This document shows positions 18,837 to 26,765 of a stretch of 31,261 nucleotides of DNA, piece after piece; within the stretch, counting starts at the first letter, position 1; each line of letters begins with the position of its first letter. The stretch spans positions 1 to 31,261 of the forward strand of contig CAZJHS010000031.1 of NCBI GenBank assembly GCA_964545895.1, in the 5' to 3' direction. The position numbers and the translations under genes are program-made. The notes under the pieces are model-generated. The model saw only the letters and a program-made list of their open reading frames with translations. It was not told where the DNA came from and searched no databases. The DNA comes from UBA6183 sp964545895. Lineage in GTDB: Bacteria; Bacteroidota; Bacteroidia; UKL13-3.

Positions 18837-20161
18837 TGACACAAAAAATTACCATCATAGGCGGAGGATTAGCCGGAAGTTTAGCAGCCATTTATATGGC
18901 CAAACGTGGTTTTGAAGTAAACCTTTTTGAGCGCAGACCTGATATGCGTAAAACCAATATTTACCAAGGCAAATCTATAAACTTAGCGTTGAGCACACGT
19001 GGATTAAATGCTTTAGAAAAAATTGGTTTAGATAAAGAAATTTTAGCTGATGCTATTCCAATGACTGGCCGAATGATGCATAGCAAAACAGGCGAACTGA
19101 GCTATCATCCATACGGTAAAGATGGCCAAGCTATTAATTCTGTATCTCGTGGCAGGTTAAACCAAAAATTAATTGAGTTAGCTGATGAGTTTCCTAACAT
19201 CACCATTTATTTTAACAGTAAATGTATTGATGTTGATGTAAATAAAACTACAGCAACGTTTGAGTTAGAAGATGGCTCGCACAAAACAATTACCAGCGAT
19301 AGAATTTTAGGAACTGATGGTGCTTTTGCTGCCACACGTAGCAAGTTGCAAACAAGTGAACGCTTTAACTACTCGCAACAATATTTGCATGTTGGCTACA
19401 AAGAATTAGAGATTCCGGAGGGCGCAAATGGCAAATTTATGATGGAAAAAAACGCGCTTCATATTTGGCCAAGAGGTAGTTTTATGATGATTGCTTTGCC
19501 TAACCCAGCAGGTGATTTTACGTGTACTTTGTTTATGCCTTACGAAAAATTTGATAGCGTAAAAACAGACGAAGAAATACGTAATTTCTTTAGTACCGAA
19601 TTTCCCGATGCAATGGCTATGATGCCTACTTTAGTAGAAGATTACAAACGTAATCCTATAGGTAATTTAGTTACTGTAAAATGTTATCCTTGGGTTAAAG
19701 AAGATAAATTGGCATTAGCCGGTGATGCAGCGCATGCTGTAGTTCCTTTTTATGGCCAAGGTATGAATTGCAGCTTTGAAGATATTGTGGTGTTGGATAA
19801 CATGATTGAAAAATATGGCAACGATTGGAACAAAATTTTTGATGAATACCAAAAAGAACGTAAACCTAATGCCGATGCAATTGCCGATTTAGCCGTACAA
19901 AACTATTACGAAATGGCTGATAAGGTTGGTGATAAACACTTCCTTCATAAAAAACATATTGAACACGATTTAACTGAGCTGTATCCTGATAAATTTAAAT
20001 CGCAATACGCATTAACCACTTTTAGTTTAAGCGGATACAAATACGCTTGGGACCAAGGTCAGAAAAACGATGTGCTATTGGAGAAAATAATTGCCGAAGG
20101 TGCCGAAGAAAAAATAAAAGACCCTGCTTACATGGAGCAGCTTTGGCATTTAATTAAATAA
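18836..20161 (+). CDS. kmo: Kynurenine 3-monooxygenase
   Basis: Kmo (441 residues) is an FAD-dependent hydroxylase converting L-kynurenine to 3-hydroxykynurenine with NADPH and O2. The N-terminus has the Rossmann motif IIGGGLAGSLAA (7-18) and ends its second strand at NLFERR. SINLALSTRG and NSVSRGRLNQKL follow as in the family. The second FAD motif is LALAGDAAHAVVPFYGQGMN at about 290-309. The protein ends in a helical region typical of bacterial Kmo. Its start overlaps the DUF5615 stop, so translation probably depends on upstream ribosomes. A strong terminator follows, making it the last gene of the operon. Confidence 0.95.
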   Translation: MTQKITIIGGGLAGSLAAIYMAKRGFEVNLFERRPDMRKTNIYQGKSINLALSTRGLNALEKIGLDKEILADAIPMTGRMMHSKTGELSYHPYGKDGQAINSVSRGRLNQKLIELADEFPNITIYFNSKCIDVDVNKTTATFELEDGSHKTITSDRILGTDGAFAATRSKLQTSERFNYSQQYLHVGYKELEIPEGANGKFMMEKNALHIWPRGSFMMIALPNPAGDFTCTLFMPYEKFDSVKTDEEIRNFFSTEFPDAMAMMPTLVEDYKRNPIGNLVTVKCYPWVKEDKLALAGDAAHAVVPFYGQGMNCSFEDIVVLDNMIEKYGNDWNKIFDEYQKERKPNADAIADLAVQNYYEMADKVGDKHFLHKKHIEHDLTELYPDKFKSQYALTTFSLSGYKYAWDQGQKNDVLLEKIIAEGAEEKIKDPAYMEQLWHLIK

Positions 20162-20168
20162 TATACAC

Positions 20169-20205
20169 AAAACGTCCCGAGTGAAACCTCGGGACGTTTT
20201 TTTTT
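20169..20205 (+). terminator. Rho-independent terminator of the kynurenine operon
   Basis: A 13-bp stem (20169-20181 with 20188-20200; core CGTCCCGAG/CTCGGGACG) has a 6-base TGAAAC loop and a run of Ts from 20197 to 20205. It starts 8 bases after the kmo stop. Confidence 0.95.
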
Positions 20206-20230
20206 AGTGTACTTTACTTATCTTGTGTAC

Positions 20231-20653
20231 ATGAAGTTGTATCAAAAAGTAATTGTATGCTGCGCAGCTGCGCCATTGGTGCATATAAACTTGAGCAATG
20301 TATTTATTTACCTTATAGATTTAGCAATGGGTTTTAAACCCGAAAAAGTTACCTATTATGGAGTATTAGGATGCTACACTAAACCATGGATGTACCAGGT
20401 AATGAATTTGGCTTCATTTATAAAATCGGGATTACTTTTATACTTTGGGTACAAACTAAGTTGCAAGCCAACAGAACATGCTAAATTACTTGGTGCTTTA
20501 TTGCTCTTTTTTATNNNNNNNNNNNNNNNNNNNNNNNNNNNNNNNNNNNNNNNNNNNNNNNNNNNNNNNNNNNNNNNNNNNNNNNNNNNNNNNNNNNNNN
20601 NNNNNNNNNNNNNNAGTGTTTGGTATTTGGCACTCGGAAAAATAATTTACTAA
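20231..20653 (+). CDS. Hypothetical membrane protein, interrupted by assembly gap
   Basis: I do not recognise this protein. I prefer ATG at 20231; an in-frame GTG at 20207 lies within one base of the kmo terminator tail. About 94 residues can be read before the gap at 20515. There are hydrophobic stretches at ~7-33 and ~58-77 and the start of a third (KLLGALLLFF), with a Cys-containing polar loop (YYGVLGCYTKPW) between the first two, suggesting a small polytopic membrane protein. The 13 codons after the gap, to the stop at 20651-20653, may belong to it. However, the true gap length and so the frame are unknown, and two different genes could be joined here. Confidence 0.5.
   Translation: MKLYQKVIVCCAAAPLVHINLSNVFIYLIDLAMGFKPEKVTYYGVLGCYTKPWMYQVMNLASFIKSGLLLYFGYKLSCKPTEHAKLLGALLLFFXXXXXXXXXXXXXXXXXXXXXXXXXXXXXXXXXXSVWYLALGKIIY
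20515..20614. other. Assembly gap of exactly 100 N
   Basis: A run of exactly 100 N is the conventional placeholder for a scaffold gap of unknown length. Distances and frames across it should not be trusted. Confidence 0.97.
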
Positions 20654-20706
20654 AATTAAGAATTTAGTTGGTTTCCTTCCTTTTCATTATTCATTTTTTA
20701 ACCAAA

Positions 20707-20768
20707 AGGGTAAGATAAAATATTAAAATTTATACCCTATTGTAGTATTTAGCAACTTATTGTACTAT
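20707..20768. promoter_or_regulatory. Possible operator: dyad plus direct repeat upstream of the PAS kinase gene
   Basis: AGGGTA (20707-20712) and TACCCT (20733-20738) form an imperfect dyad. Immediately after it, TATTGTAGTAT (20738-20748) is repeated as TATTGTACTAT (20758-20768), exactly 20 bases start to start, about two helical turns. Direct repeats on one helix face are typical of response-regulator sites. In an AT-rich gap this could be chance, and no promoter elements were identified. Confidence 0.3.
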
Positions 20769-20872
20769 AAACAACCTTATACTTTAATACAAACCTGACA
20801 CTTATCAGTACCTTACAAATAAGGTAAAAAAAAGTAAATTGCAGTACACAAACACAGATATCCTTCTCTCTA

Positions 20873-23800
20873 ATGTACGCGCAACTTAAGCAAGAACTTT
20901 ATGATCAATTGAATTCGGATTCATCCATTTTCGAATTTATACAAGATGAGGTAATGGATGGCATGTGGTACTTTGAAATTGATGATCCTTATAAAAGCTG
21001 GACCAGTCCAAAGTTTTGGCGAATTTTTGGGTACACCAAAGAAGAGATTATTGCCAACAAAAAAACATGGTTTGATTTTGTATACCCAGAAGATTTAGCG
21101 TTTGCCAATAAAGAGCTGGACAAACATTGTGCCGACCCTAGTTATAAGTACAATGTTGTAATGCGTTATACACACAAAAATGGCTCAATGGTATGGGTAA
21201 GAAGTATTGGTAGGGCTTTACGTGACGAAACAGGCAAACCTATACGCATGGTGGGTACACACACTGATATTACCCAATTAAAACGAGCTGAACAATTACT
21301 TGAAGAAAGTAACCTAACTGCTAAAATTGGCTATTGGGAATTAGATTTTGATACTGAGAAAGTAAAATGGAGTAAGGTTACCAAAATAATACACCAGGTT
21401 GATGAAAATTATGAACCTACTGTAAATACCGCCATTACTTTTTACAACGAAGGGTATTCAAAAAACAGCATTACGCAAGCTGTTGAGCAAGCTATTTCGC
21501 AAGGTATTTCCTATAAATTAGAATTAGAAATTACCACTGCTAAAGGTAAAAACTGCTGGATTAGCACCACCGGACAACCCGAATTAGTAGATGGGAAATG
21601 TGTGAGATTATTTGGCACAATACAAGATATTAACGAGAAAAAAATAGCTGAATTAGCCTTACAAAAAGAACGCGAAAAATTAACCAATGTATTGGAAGGT
21701 ACAAACGCGGGAATTTGGGAATGGAATGTACAAACTGGCGAAACAATATATAACGAACGCTGGGCTAATATAGTAGGCTACACACTAGATGAGCTTAGCC
21801 CGTTAAGCATTAATACTTGGGCTAATTTAGCACACCCTGATGACTTAGCTGCATCAAATGAAAAACTGCAACAATGCTTTAATAAAGAAGTAGAGTATTA
21901 CCATTGTGAGTGCAGAATGAAACATAAAGATGGGTACTGGGTATGGGTACTTGATAGAGGAAAAATAGTATCGTGGACAGATGACGGAAAACCACTTATG
22001 ATGTTTGGTACACATACTGTTATCTCTGAATTAAAAAAAGCTACAGAGCGCACACTTCTATTTATTGAACAAACACCTAATGCCATTGCCATGTTTAATA
22101 CCAACATGGAGTATTTAGCAGTTTCAGAAAAATGGAAAACGGATTACAAAATTGAACATTTAAATTTAATTGGTAAATCACACTACGAGATATTTCCAGA
22201 AATTAGAGAGGAATGGAAAGTCATTCACCAAAAATGTTTAGCAGGTGCTACCCAAAAACAAGAAGAAGATGTTTTTGTACGTGCTGATGGTTCGGTTAAC
22301 TGGCTAAAATGGGAAATCAAACCTTGGTACATTGATAACGGACAAGTAGGTGGCATAATAATGTACACCGAAGACATTAATGAACGGAAAGACATACAAG
22401 ACAAATTGCGCATAAACGAACAAGCCTTTAGAGGAAACTTTGAAAATGCAGCTGTAGGTATGGCTATGCTTGACTTAGATGGCAATATTATAAAGGTTAA
22501 TAAAACTGTTTGTGATATAGTTGGGTATACCGAAGAAGAGATTAGAGAAAAATCGTTAAAGGGAATAACCCACCCAGATGATTTAGATGAGAACTTAACC
22601 TTACTTGATGAATTAATAGCTGGTAAACGCAACAGCTATCAAATGGAAAAAAGGTATATTGGTAAAAACAATAATATTGTTTATGCCATATTAGCTGTTT
22701 CGGCTGTACGAGACGCAAATGACAAAATCATTTATTTAGTTTCACAAATAGTTGATATAACAGCCCAAAAAACATCGGAGCAAAAACTCAAAGAAACCCT
22801 TGCTCACTTGCAAAGTATTTTAGATGCAAGTACTGAAGTGGTAATTATGATGAGTAATACCAGAGGTATTATTACTTCAATAAATAAAGGTGTTGAAAAT
22901 TTATTAGGATACACTCCTAGCGAAATTATAGATAAACTTCCTGCGTCTACTTTTCATTTACATGAAGAATTGCAACAACGAAGTGAAGAGCTAACTGCCA
23001 AATTTAAAAGGCCAGTTAGTGTAATGGAAGCATTTATTGCAGAAATAGAACCTAACAAACCTGCAACACGCGAATGGACTTTAGTTAGAAAAAATGGCAC
23101 TACTTTCCCTGCTCAACTAACACTTTCGGAAGTTCGCAATAATGGAGAAATTGTAGGCTATTTGGGTGTTGCTGCAGATATAAGCGAAATTAAAAAAGCC
23201 GAAAAAGAAATTCAATCATTACTTGATGTAAGCAAAAGTCAAAACGAACGCTTAACTAATTTTGCGCATATAGTTTCTCATAATTTAAGGTCGCACTCGG
23301 GCAATATTGATATGCTCATTACTTTATTGCTTGACGAAAAGCCGGAGCTATCAAATATGCCGATTACGGATATGCTCAAAAATGCATCTACTAACCTAAA
23401 AGAAACTATTGCAAATTTAACTGAAGTTGCTGCCATGAATACCAGCGCTACAGGCAACAACCTTACCAATATTAACTTGCATGATTGCGCAGTAAAAGCA
23501 ATAAACAATGTATATGCTATAGCCACTTCTGCTCAGGTAGAAATCGTTAATAACATCAATCCATCGCACCATATAAAAGGCATTGCTGCATACCTTGATA
23601 GCATATTACTTAACTTTATAACCAACGGTATTAAGTATAGTAACCCTAACAATAAGCCTTGCAAAATAATCTTGCAATCAACCCAACAAAACGATTATAC
23701 CGTACTTGAAATTATTGATAATGGATTAGGTATTGATTTAGCTAAACATGGGTCGAAATTATTTGGTATGTACAAAACATTTCATGGCAATAAAGATGCA

Positions 23801-23914
23801 CGTGGTGTGGGTTTATTTATTACCAAAAACCAAGTAGAATCTATTGGTGGTAAAATAGAAGTAATAAGTACAGTTGGCGTAGGTAGTACATTTAAAATTA
23901 CTTTTAAGGCATAA
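20873..23914 (+). CDS. Multi-PAS sensor histidine kinase (cytoplasmic)
   Basis: This 1013-residue kinase has no signal peptide or membrane segment. About six PAS/PAC units are seen, at roughly 20-137, 140-257, 264-390, 391-510, 515-637 and 640-780. Each ends in a (D/T)I-type strand followed by a helical linker such as DITQLKRAE, DINEKKIAE, DINERKDI or DISEIKKAE. The dimerisation/H-box follows, with His803 in SHNLRSHSG. The ATPase domain has the N box NFITNGIKYS, G1 DNGLGI and G2 GVGLFITK. No receiver domain is fused and no response regulator is adjacent, so the partner is unknown. Ligands of the PAS domains cannot be told. It is transcribed toward the adhesin operon and is separated from it by a hairpin. 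Confidence 0.92.
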   Translation: MYAQLKQELYDQLNSDSSIFEFIQDEVMDGMWYFEIDDPYKSWTSPKFWRIFGYTKEEIIANKKTWFDFVYPEDLAFANKELDKHCADPSYKYNVVMRYTHKNGSMVWVRSIGRALRDETGKPIRMVGTHTDITQLKRAEQLLEESNLTAKIGYWELDFDTEKVKWSKVTKIIHQVDENYEPTVNTAITFYNEGYSKNSITQAVEQAISQGISYKLELEITTAKGKNCWISTTGQPELVDGKCVRLFGTIQDINEKKIAELALQKEREKLTNVLEGTNAGIWEWNVQTGETIYNERWANIVGYTLDELSPLSINTWANLAHPDDLAASNEKLQQCFNKEVEYYHCECRMKHKDGYWVWVLDRGKIVSWTDDGKPLMMFGTHTVISELKKATERTLLFIEQTPNAIAMFNTNMEYLAVSEKWKTDYKIEHLNLIGKSHYEIFPEIREEWKVIHQKCLAGATQKQEEDVFVRADGSVNWLKWEIKPWYIDNGQVGGIIMYTEDINERKDIQDKLRINEQAFRGNFENAAVGMAMLDLDGNIIKVNKTVCDIVGYTEEEIREKSLKGITHPDDLDENLTLLDELIAGKRNSYQMEKRYIGKNNNIVYAILAVSAVRDANDKIIYLVSQIVDITAQKTSEQKLKETLAHLQSILDASTEVVIMMSNTRGIITSINKGVENLLGYTPSEIIDKLPASTFHLHEELQQRSEELTAKFKRPVSVMEAFIAEIEPNKPATREWTLVRKNGTTFPAQLTLSEVRNNGEIVGYLGVAADISEIKKAEKEIQSLLDVSKSQNERLTNFAHIVSHNLRSHSGNIDMLITLLLDEKPELSNMPITDMLKNASTNLKETIANLTEVAAMNTSATGNNLTNINLHDCAVKAINNVYAIATSAQVEIVNNINPSHHIKGIAAYLDSILLNFITNGIKYSNPNNKPCKIILQSTQQNDYTVLEIIDNGLGIDLAKHGSKLFGMYKTFHGNKDARGVGLFITKNQVESIGGKIEVISTVGVGSTFKITFKA

Positions 23915-23945
23915 AAAAACCTCGGTAACTTTATTACCGAGGTTA
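23913..23945 (-). terminator. Terminator between convergent kinase and PorE-like genes
   Basis: An 11-bp perfect stem (AACCTCGGTAA at 23918-23928 with TTACCGAGGTT at 23934-23944) has a 5-base loop. Read on the minus strand it is followed by seven Ts (plus-strand A run at 23913-23919), so it best serves the minus-strand operon. On the plus strand only a weak T-rich stretch follows, but it probably also stops the kinase transcript. Confidence 0.87.
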
Positions 23946-23960
23946 TCTATTTTTATAAAA

Positions 23961-25835
23961 TTACATCTTAATAATTTTAAACTCTGTTCTTCTGTTTTTA
24001 GCATGATCAGCCTCTGAACATTTTACCCCATCTTTACATTTATTAAGCAATTTTGATTCTCCATATCCTTTCCATGTTAAACGTTTAGGATCAATTCCCT
24101 TCGACAAGATGTATTGGCCTGATGATTCAGCGCGTTTTTGCGAAAGTGTTTGATTAAATGTTGCACTTGAGCGCGAGTCTGTATGTGAACCTAACTCAAT
24201 AACCAAGGTTGGAAACTCTATCATTGCTTTAACAATTTTATCTAACTCAGCAGCAGCATCAGGTCTTACGTTCCATTTTCCTAAATCAAAATAAATAGGA
24301 TTTAGGTTTAACAGTTTTCCTAAATCGGCACCTACTTTAATTTTATTTGCAACTATTGGCGCTACAATTAATGGCGCTGGACTCATCAACATTTCTAACT
24401 TAACTATCTTTTGCTCGTGTAAAAAAACAGTTTGTGTTAATGAACTTGGTTTATAGCCAAGTTTGTTAAATAAGAAAGCTAAATCGGTAGATGTTCCATG
24501 ATAATCTACTGGTAAAGTAAATGTAACCACACCGTTTGCATCAGTAGCTAGTTTTATACCAGCCTTGGCAAAATCAACTGCTACATTACTTAAATACTGA
24601 TTTGTTGCACTGTCTTTTACGGTTAAAATAATGGTGTAAGGTGTAGTATCTATTGCGTATAAGTAAATATCATCTCCACCTTTACCACTGGTACGGTTTG
24701 AGCTAAAACTACCACTTAATGGCGTGTTTGGCTGAAAGTAAAAATCATCATACAACGAATTAATTGGCTGATCCAATAAGTATGATTCTTTACTTTGTAA
24801 TGGCAAACAAGCTATATCCAAACCTCCGTATCCATCTAGTGCTTCGGTGCTGTAATACAAATTACCTAATTTATCAAGGGTAGGAAAAACTTCGTTTGCA
24901 GCCGAGTTAACTGCTGCAATATTCACTGGTGTTTCCCAAGTATCTAATCCCGAATTATACTTTACAGCATATATATCAAAACCTCCTTTACCACCTGGTA
25001 AATTTGATGAGAAATATAACTGTTGAGTAGCATCATTAAAATAAGGATGTTGAACTGTATAATTTGTATTATTAAATGGTAATGCTTTAAAATCGTTGTA
25101 ACCCGTTGCTCCTTTAACTGTATAAACAACACCTAAGTGATATATACCTATTGGGGTTGATTTTGAATTGGTACGTGTAATAAATAACAAGTTGCTATTA
25201 TTACCTGTATTTACAGGGCCTGCATGAAATTTATTATTTAGTGCTGATAAGCTACCGATGGCAGAATTTGAGGCGGTGCCTAAAACTACATTGCAAGTAT
25301 CAACTAGCTCAAAAGTTTTTAGTAAAGAGTTTTGTATGTTTTTATCCAAATTAACTCGGGTTGATGAGAATACTTTTTTATCTCCAACTTGAGTTAAACC
25401 AAACTCATCGGCCGAGGAGTTATAACAAGGATTGAAAACTGTGGCAAAACGAGCCATGCTTTTATTGCGTGCTACCTCTGTATAACCTTTTTCGCGCAAT
25501 GCAATCACACACCATTTGTACGAGTCCAAACTTGCTTTATGTTGTTTACTGAGTTTTAAGTAATCTAACATATAATCTGTTTTTGAACTAATTTGAGATT
25601 GGCCTGCCAAAGTATAATTTTTATACGCCTCGTTAAACTTATGCAAACGCACTAAGGTGTATGCGTATGCTGCAAGCTGACTTGAGTCGCCTTTAATTAA
25701 TTTACGCTCTATAATCTTACTCGCATCCAACATATCGCGCGAAAATAATTCCTTATCAAGCTGGGTGTTGCTTTGCGCCATCAACCCAAAAATGCCTGAT
25801 AAAAATACCGTTGAAAAACTTAAAATACTTTTCAT
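23961..25835 (-). CDS. PorE-like OmpA-family protein (TPR, beta-propeller, regulatory-like and OmpA domains)
   Basis: This 624-residue exported protein has a signal peptide at 1-21 (ending GLMAQ). Residues ~25-125 form a TPR-like helical region. Residues ~140-390 hold PD40/WD40-like propeller repeats (QHPYFNDATQQLYFSSN, GGKGGFDIYAV, GGDDIYLY). Residues ~392-475 look like a carboxypeptidase-regulatory/CNA-B-like domain. The final ~115 residues are an OmpA_C peptidoglycan-binding domain with IELGSHTDSR and KNRRTEFKI, including the Asp and Arg that bind diaminopimelate. This four-part order matches PorE of the T9SS, which sits on peptidoglycan on the periplasmic side. It starts 3 bases after the PorP-like stop. 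It could be a paralogue dedicated to the adjacent adhesin rather than the core PorE. Confidence 0.83.
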   Translation of the reverse strand: MKSILSFSTVFLSGIFGLMAQSNTQLDKELFSRDMLDASKIIERKLIKGDSSQLAAYAYTLVRLHKFNEAYKNYTLAGQSQISSKTDYMLDYLKLSKQHKASLDSYKWCVIALREKGYTEVARNKSMARFATVFNPCYNSSADEFGLTQVGDKKVFSSTRVNLDKNIQNSLLKTFELVDTCNVVLGTASNSAIGSLSALNNKFHAGPVNTGNNSNLLFITRTNSKSTPIGIYHLGVVYTVKGATGYNDFKALPFNNTNYTVQHPYFNDATQQLYFSSNLPGGKGGFDIYAVKYNSGLDTWETPVNIAAVNSAANEVFPTLDKLGNLYYSTEALDGYGGLDIACLPLQSKESYLLDQPINSLYDDFYFQPNTPLSGSFSSNRTSGKGGDDIYLYAIDTTPYTIILTVKDSATNQYLSNVAVDFAKAGIKLATDANGVVTFTLPVDYHGTSTDLAFLFNKLGYKPSSLTQTVFLHEQKIVKLEMLMSPAPLIVAPIVANKIKVGADLGKLLNLNPIYFDLGKWNVRPDAAAELDKIVKAMIEFPTLVIELGSHTDSRSSATFNQTLSQKRAESSGQYILSKGIDPKRLTWKGYGESKLLNKCKDGVKCSEADHAKNRRTEFKIIKM

Positions 25836-25838
25836 GCT

Positions 25839-26756
25839 TTAGTTAAAATAACGAGGTGAGTTAATACGCTGTGGCTTTTTAGATAAGTTTAACGCTACAG
25901 TTATTTGATGCGTTTGCTTAGACAATAACTGTATTACATTTAATGGATAATCGTAGCAGTAATAAATATCTAATTTATGGTAATTTGTTATCCCAAGCAT
26001 TGCACCAACACCTTCTCCGGTGCGTGCACTAAGGCCTAAAACAAGTTTATTATTAAACTCGTTTGCTATATTAAAATCAAACTGCACTGGTGCATTTGCA
26101 ACCGACTTTACCAATACACTTGGACGTATTTTGTAATTATCGTTTACGTTAATATTTATACCAGCATAAGCAAATCTGTGCGAGATGATATGTGTATTAA
26201 TTTGTGATTTTGATGAACCAAAATCATAATTAACTACACGAGGTTCGCTATAGCCAATGTAAAATTTCTTTTTAGCCAACAAAAACCCAAAACCAGCATT
26301 TGGTTTAACGCCACTGCTTAAGTTTTGCATAAACATGGGATCGGATGGAGTGGTGGTATTGATATCGCTAAAATTAATATTATTAATTAAGCCAATCATT
26401 CTAATACCTGTAATTAACTTCCAATCGTTACCTAAATTTAAATGATAGGCAAAATCTACATTCACTGTATTTGTGCGCGAAATACCAACTTCATCATACA
26501 CATATGATAAACCTAAACCTACCGACTCGGAAACTTTACCACCAATAGCCAAACTATGTGTTTTAGGTGCACCTTTAACGTTTATCCACTGTAATCTGCT
26601 GGTTGCATTAAGCAATGTGCGGCCATCAGCACCAGCAAATGTTGGACTTAATATTTGTGGATTAACCCAATATTGACTGAACATTGGATCTTGTTGGGCA
26701 CTTGCATAACGTGCCACAACAAGAGAAACTATCGTTAATATGATATACTTTTTCAT
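25839..26756 (-). CDS. PorP/SprF-family T9SS outer-membrane protein
   Basis: This 305-residue protein has a signal peptide at 1-20 (ending ASAQ) and then the family signature QDPMFSQYWVNPQILSPTFAG (21-41, quoted here across the mature start). Alternating amphipathic strands fill the rest (LGLSYVYDEVG, VDFAYHLNLG, FYIGYSEPRV), as expected of an outer-membrane beta-barrel. In studied Bacteroidota each SprF-like protein is needed to secrete or attach a partner with a type B sorting domain. The partner here should be the large adhesin just upstream, whose stop lies 9 bases before this start. The PorE-like gene follows after 3 bases. It may be an adhesin-specific paralogue rather than the core PorP. 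Confidence 0.92.
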   Translation of the reverse strand: MKKYIILTIVSLVVARYASAQQDPMFSQYWVNPQILSPTFAGADGRTLLNATSRLQWINVKGAPKTHSLAIGGKVSESVGLGLSYVYDEVGISRTNTVNVDFAYHLNLGNDWKLITGIRMIGLINNINFSDINTTTPSDPMFMQNLSSGVKPNAGFGFLLAKKKFYIGYSEPRVVNYDFGSSKSQINTHIISHRFAYAGININVNDNYKIRPSVLVKSVANAPVQFDFNIANEFNNKLVLGLSARTGEGVGAMLGITNYHKLDIYYCYDYPLNVIQLLSKQTHQITVALNLSKKPQRINSPRYFN

Positions 26757-26765
26757 ACTTTAATT

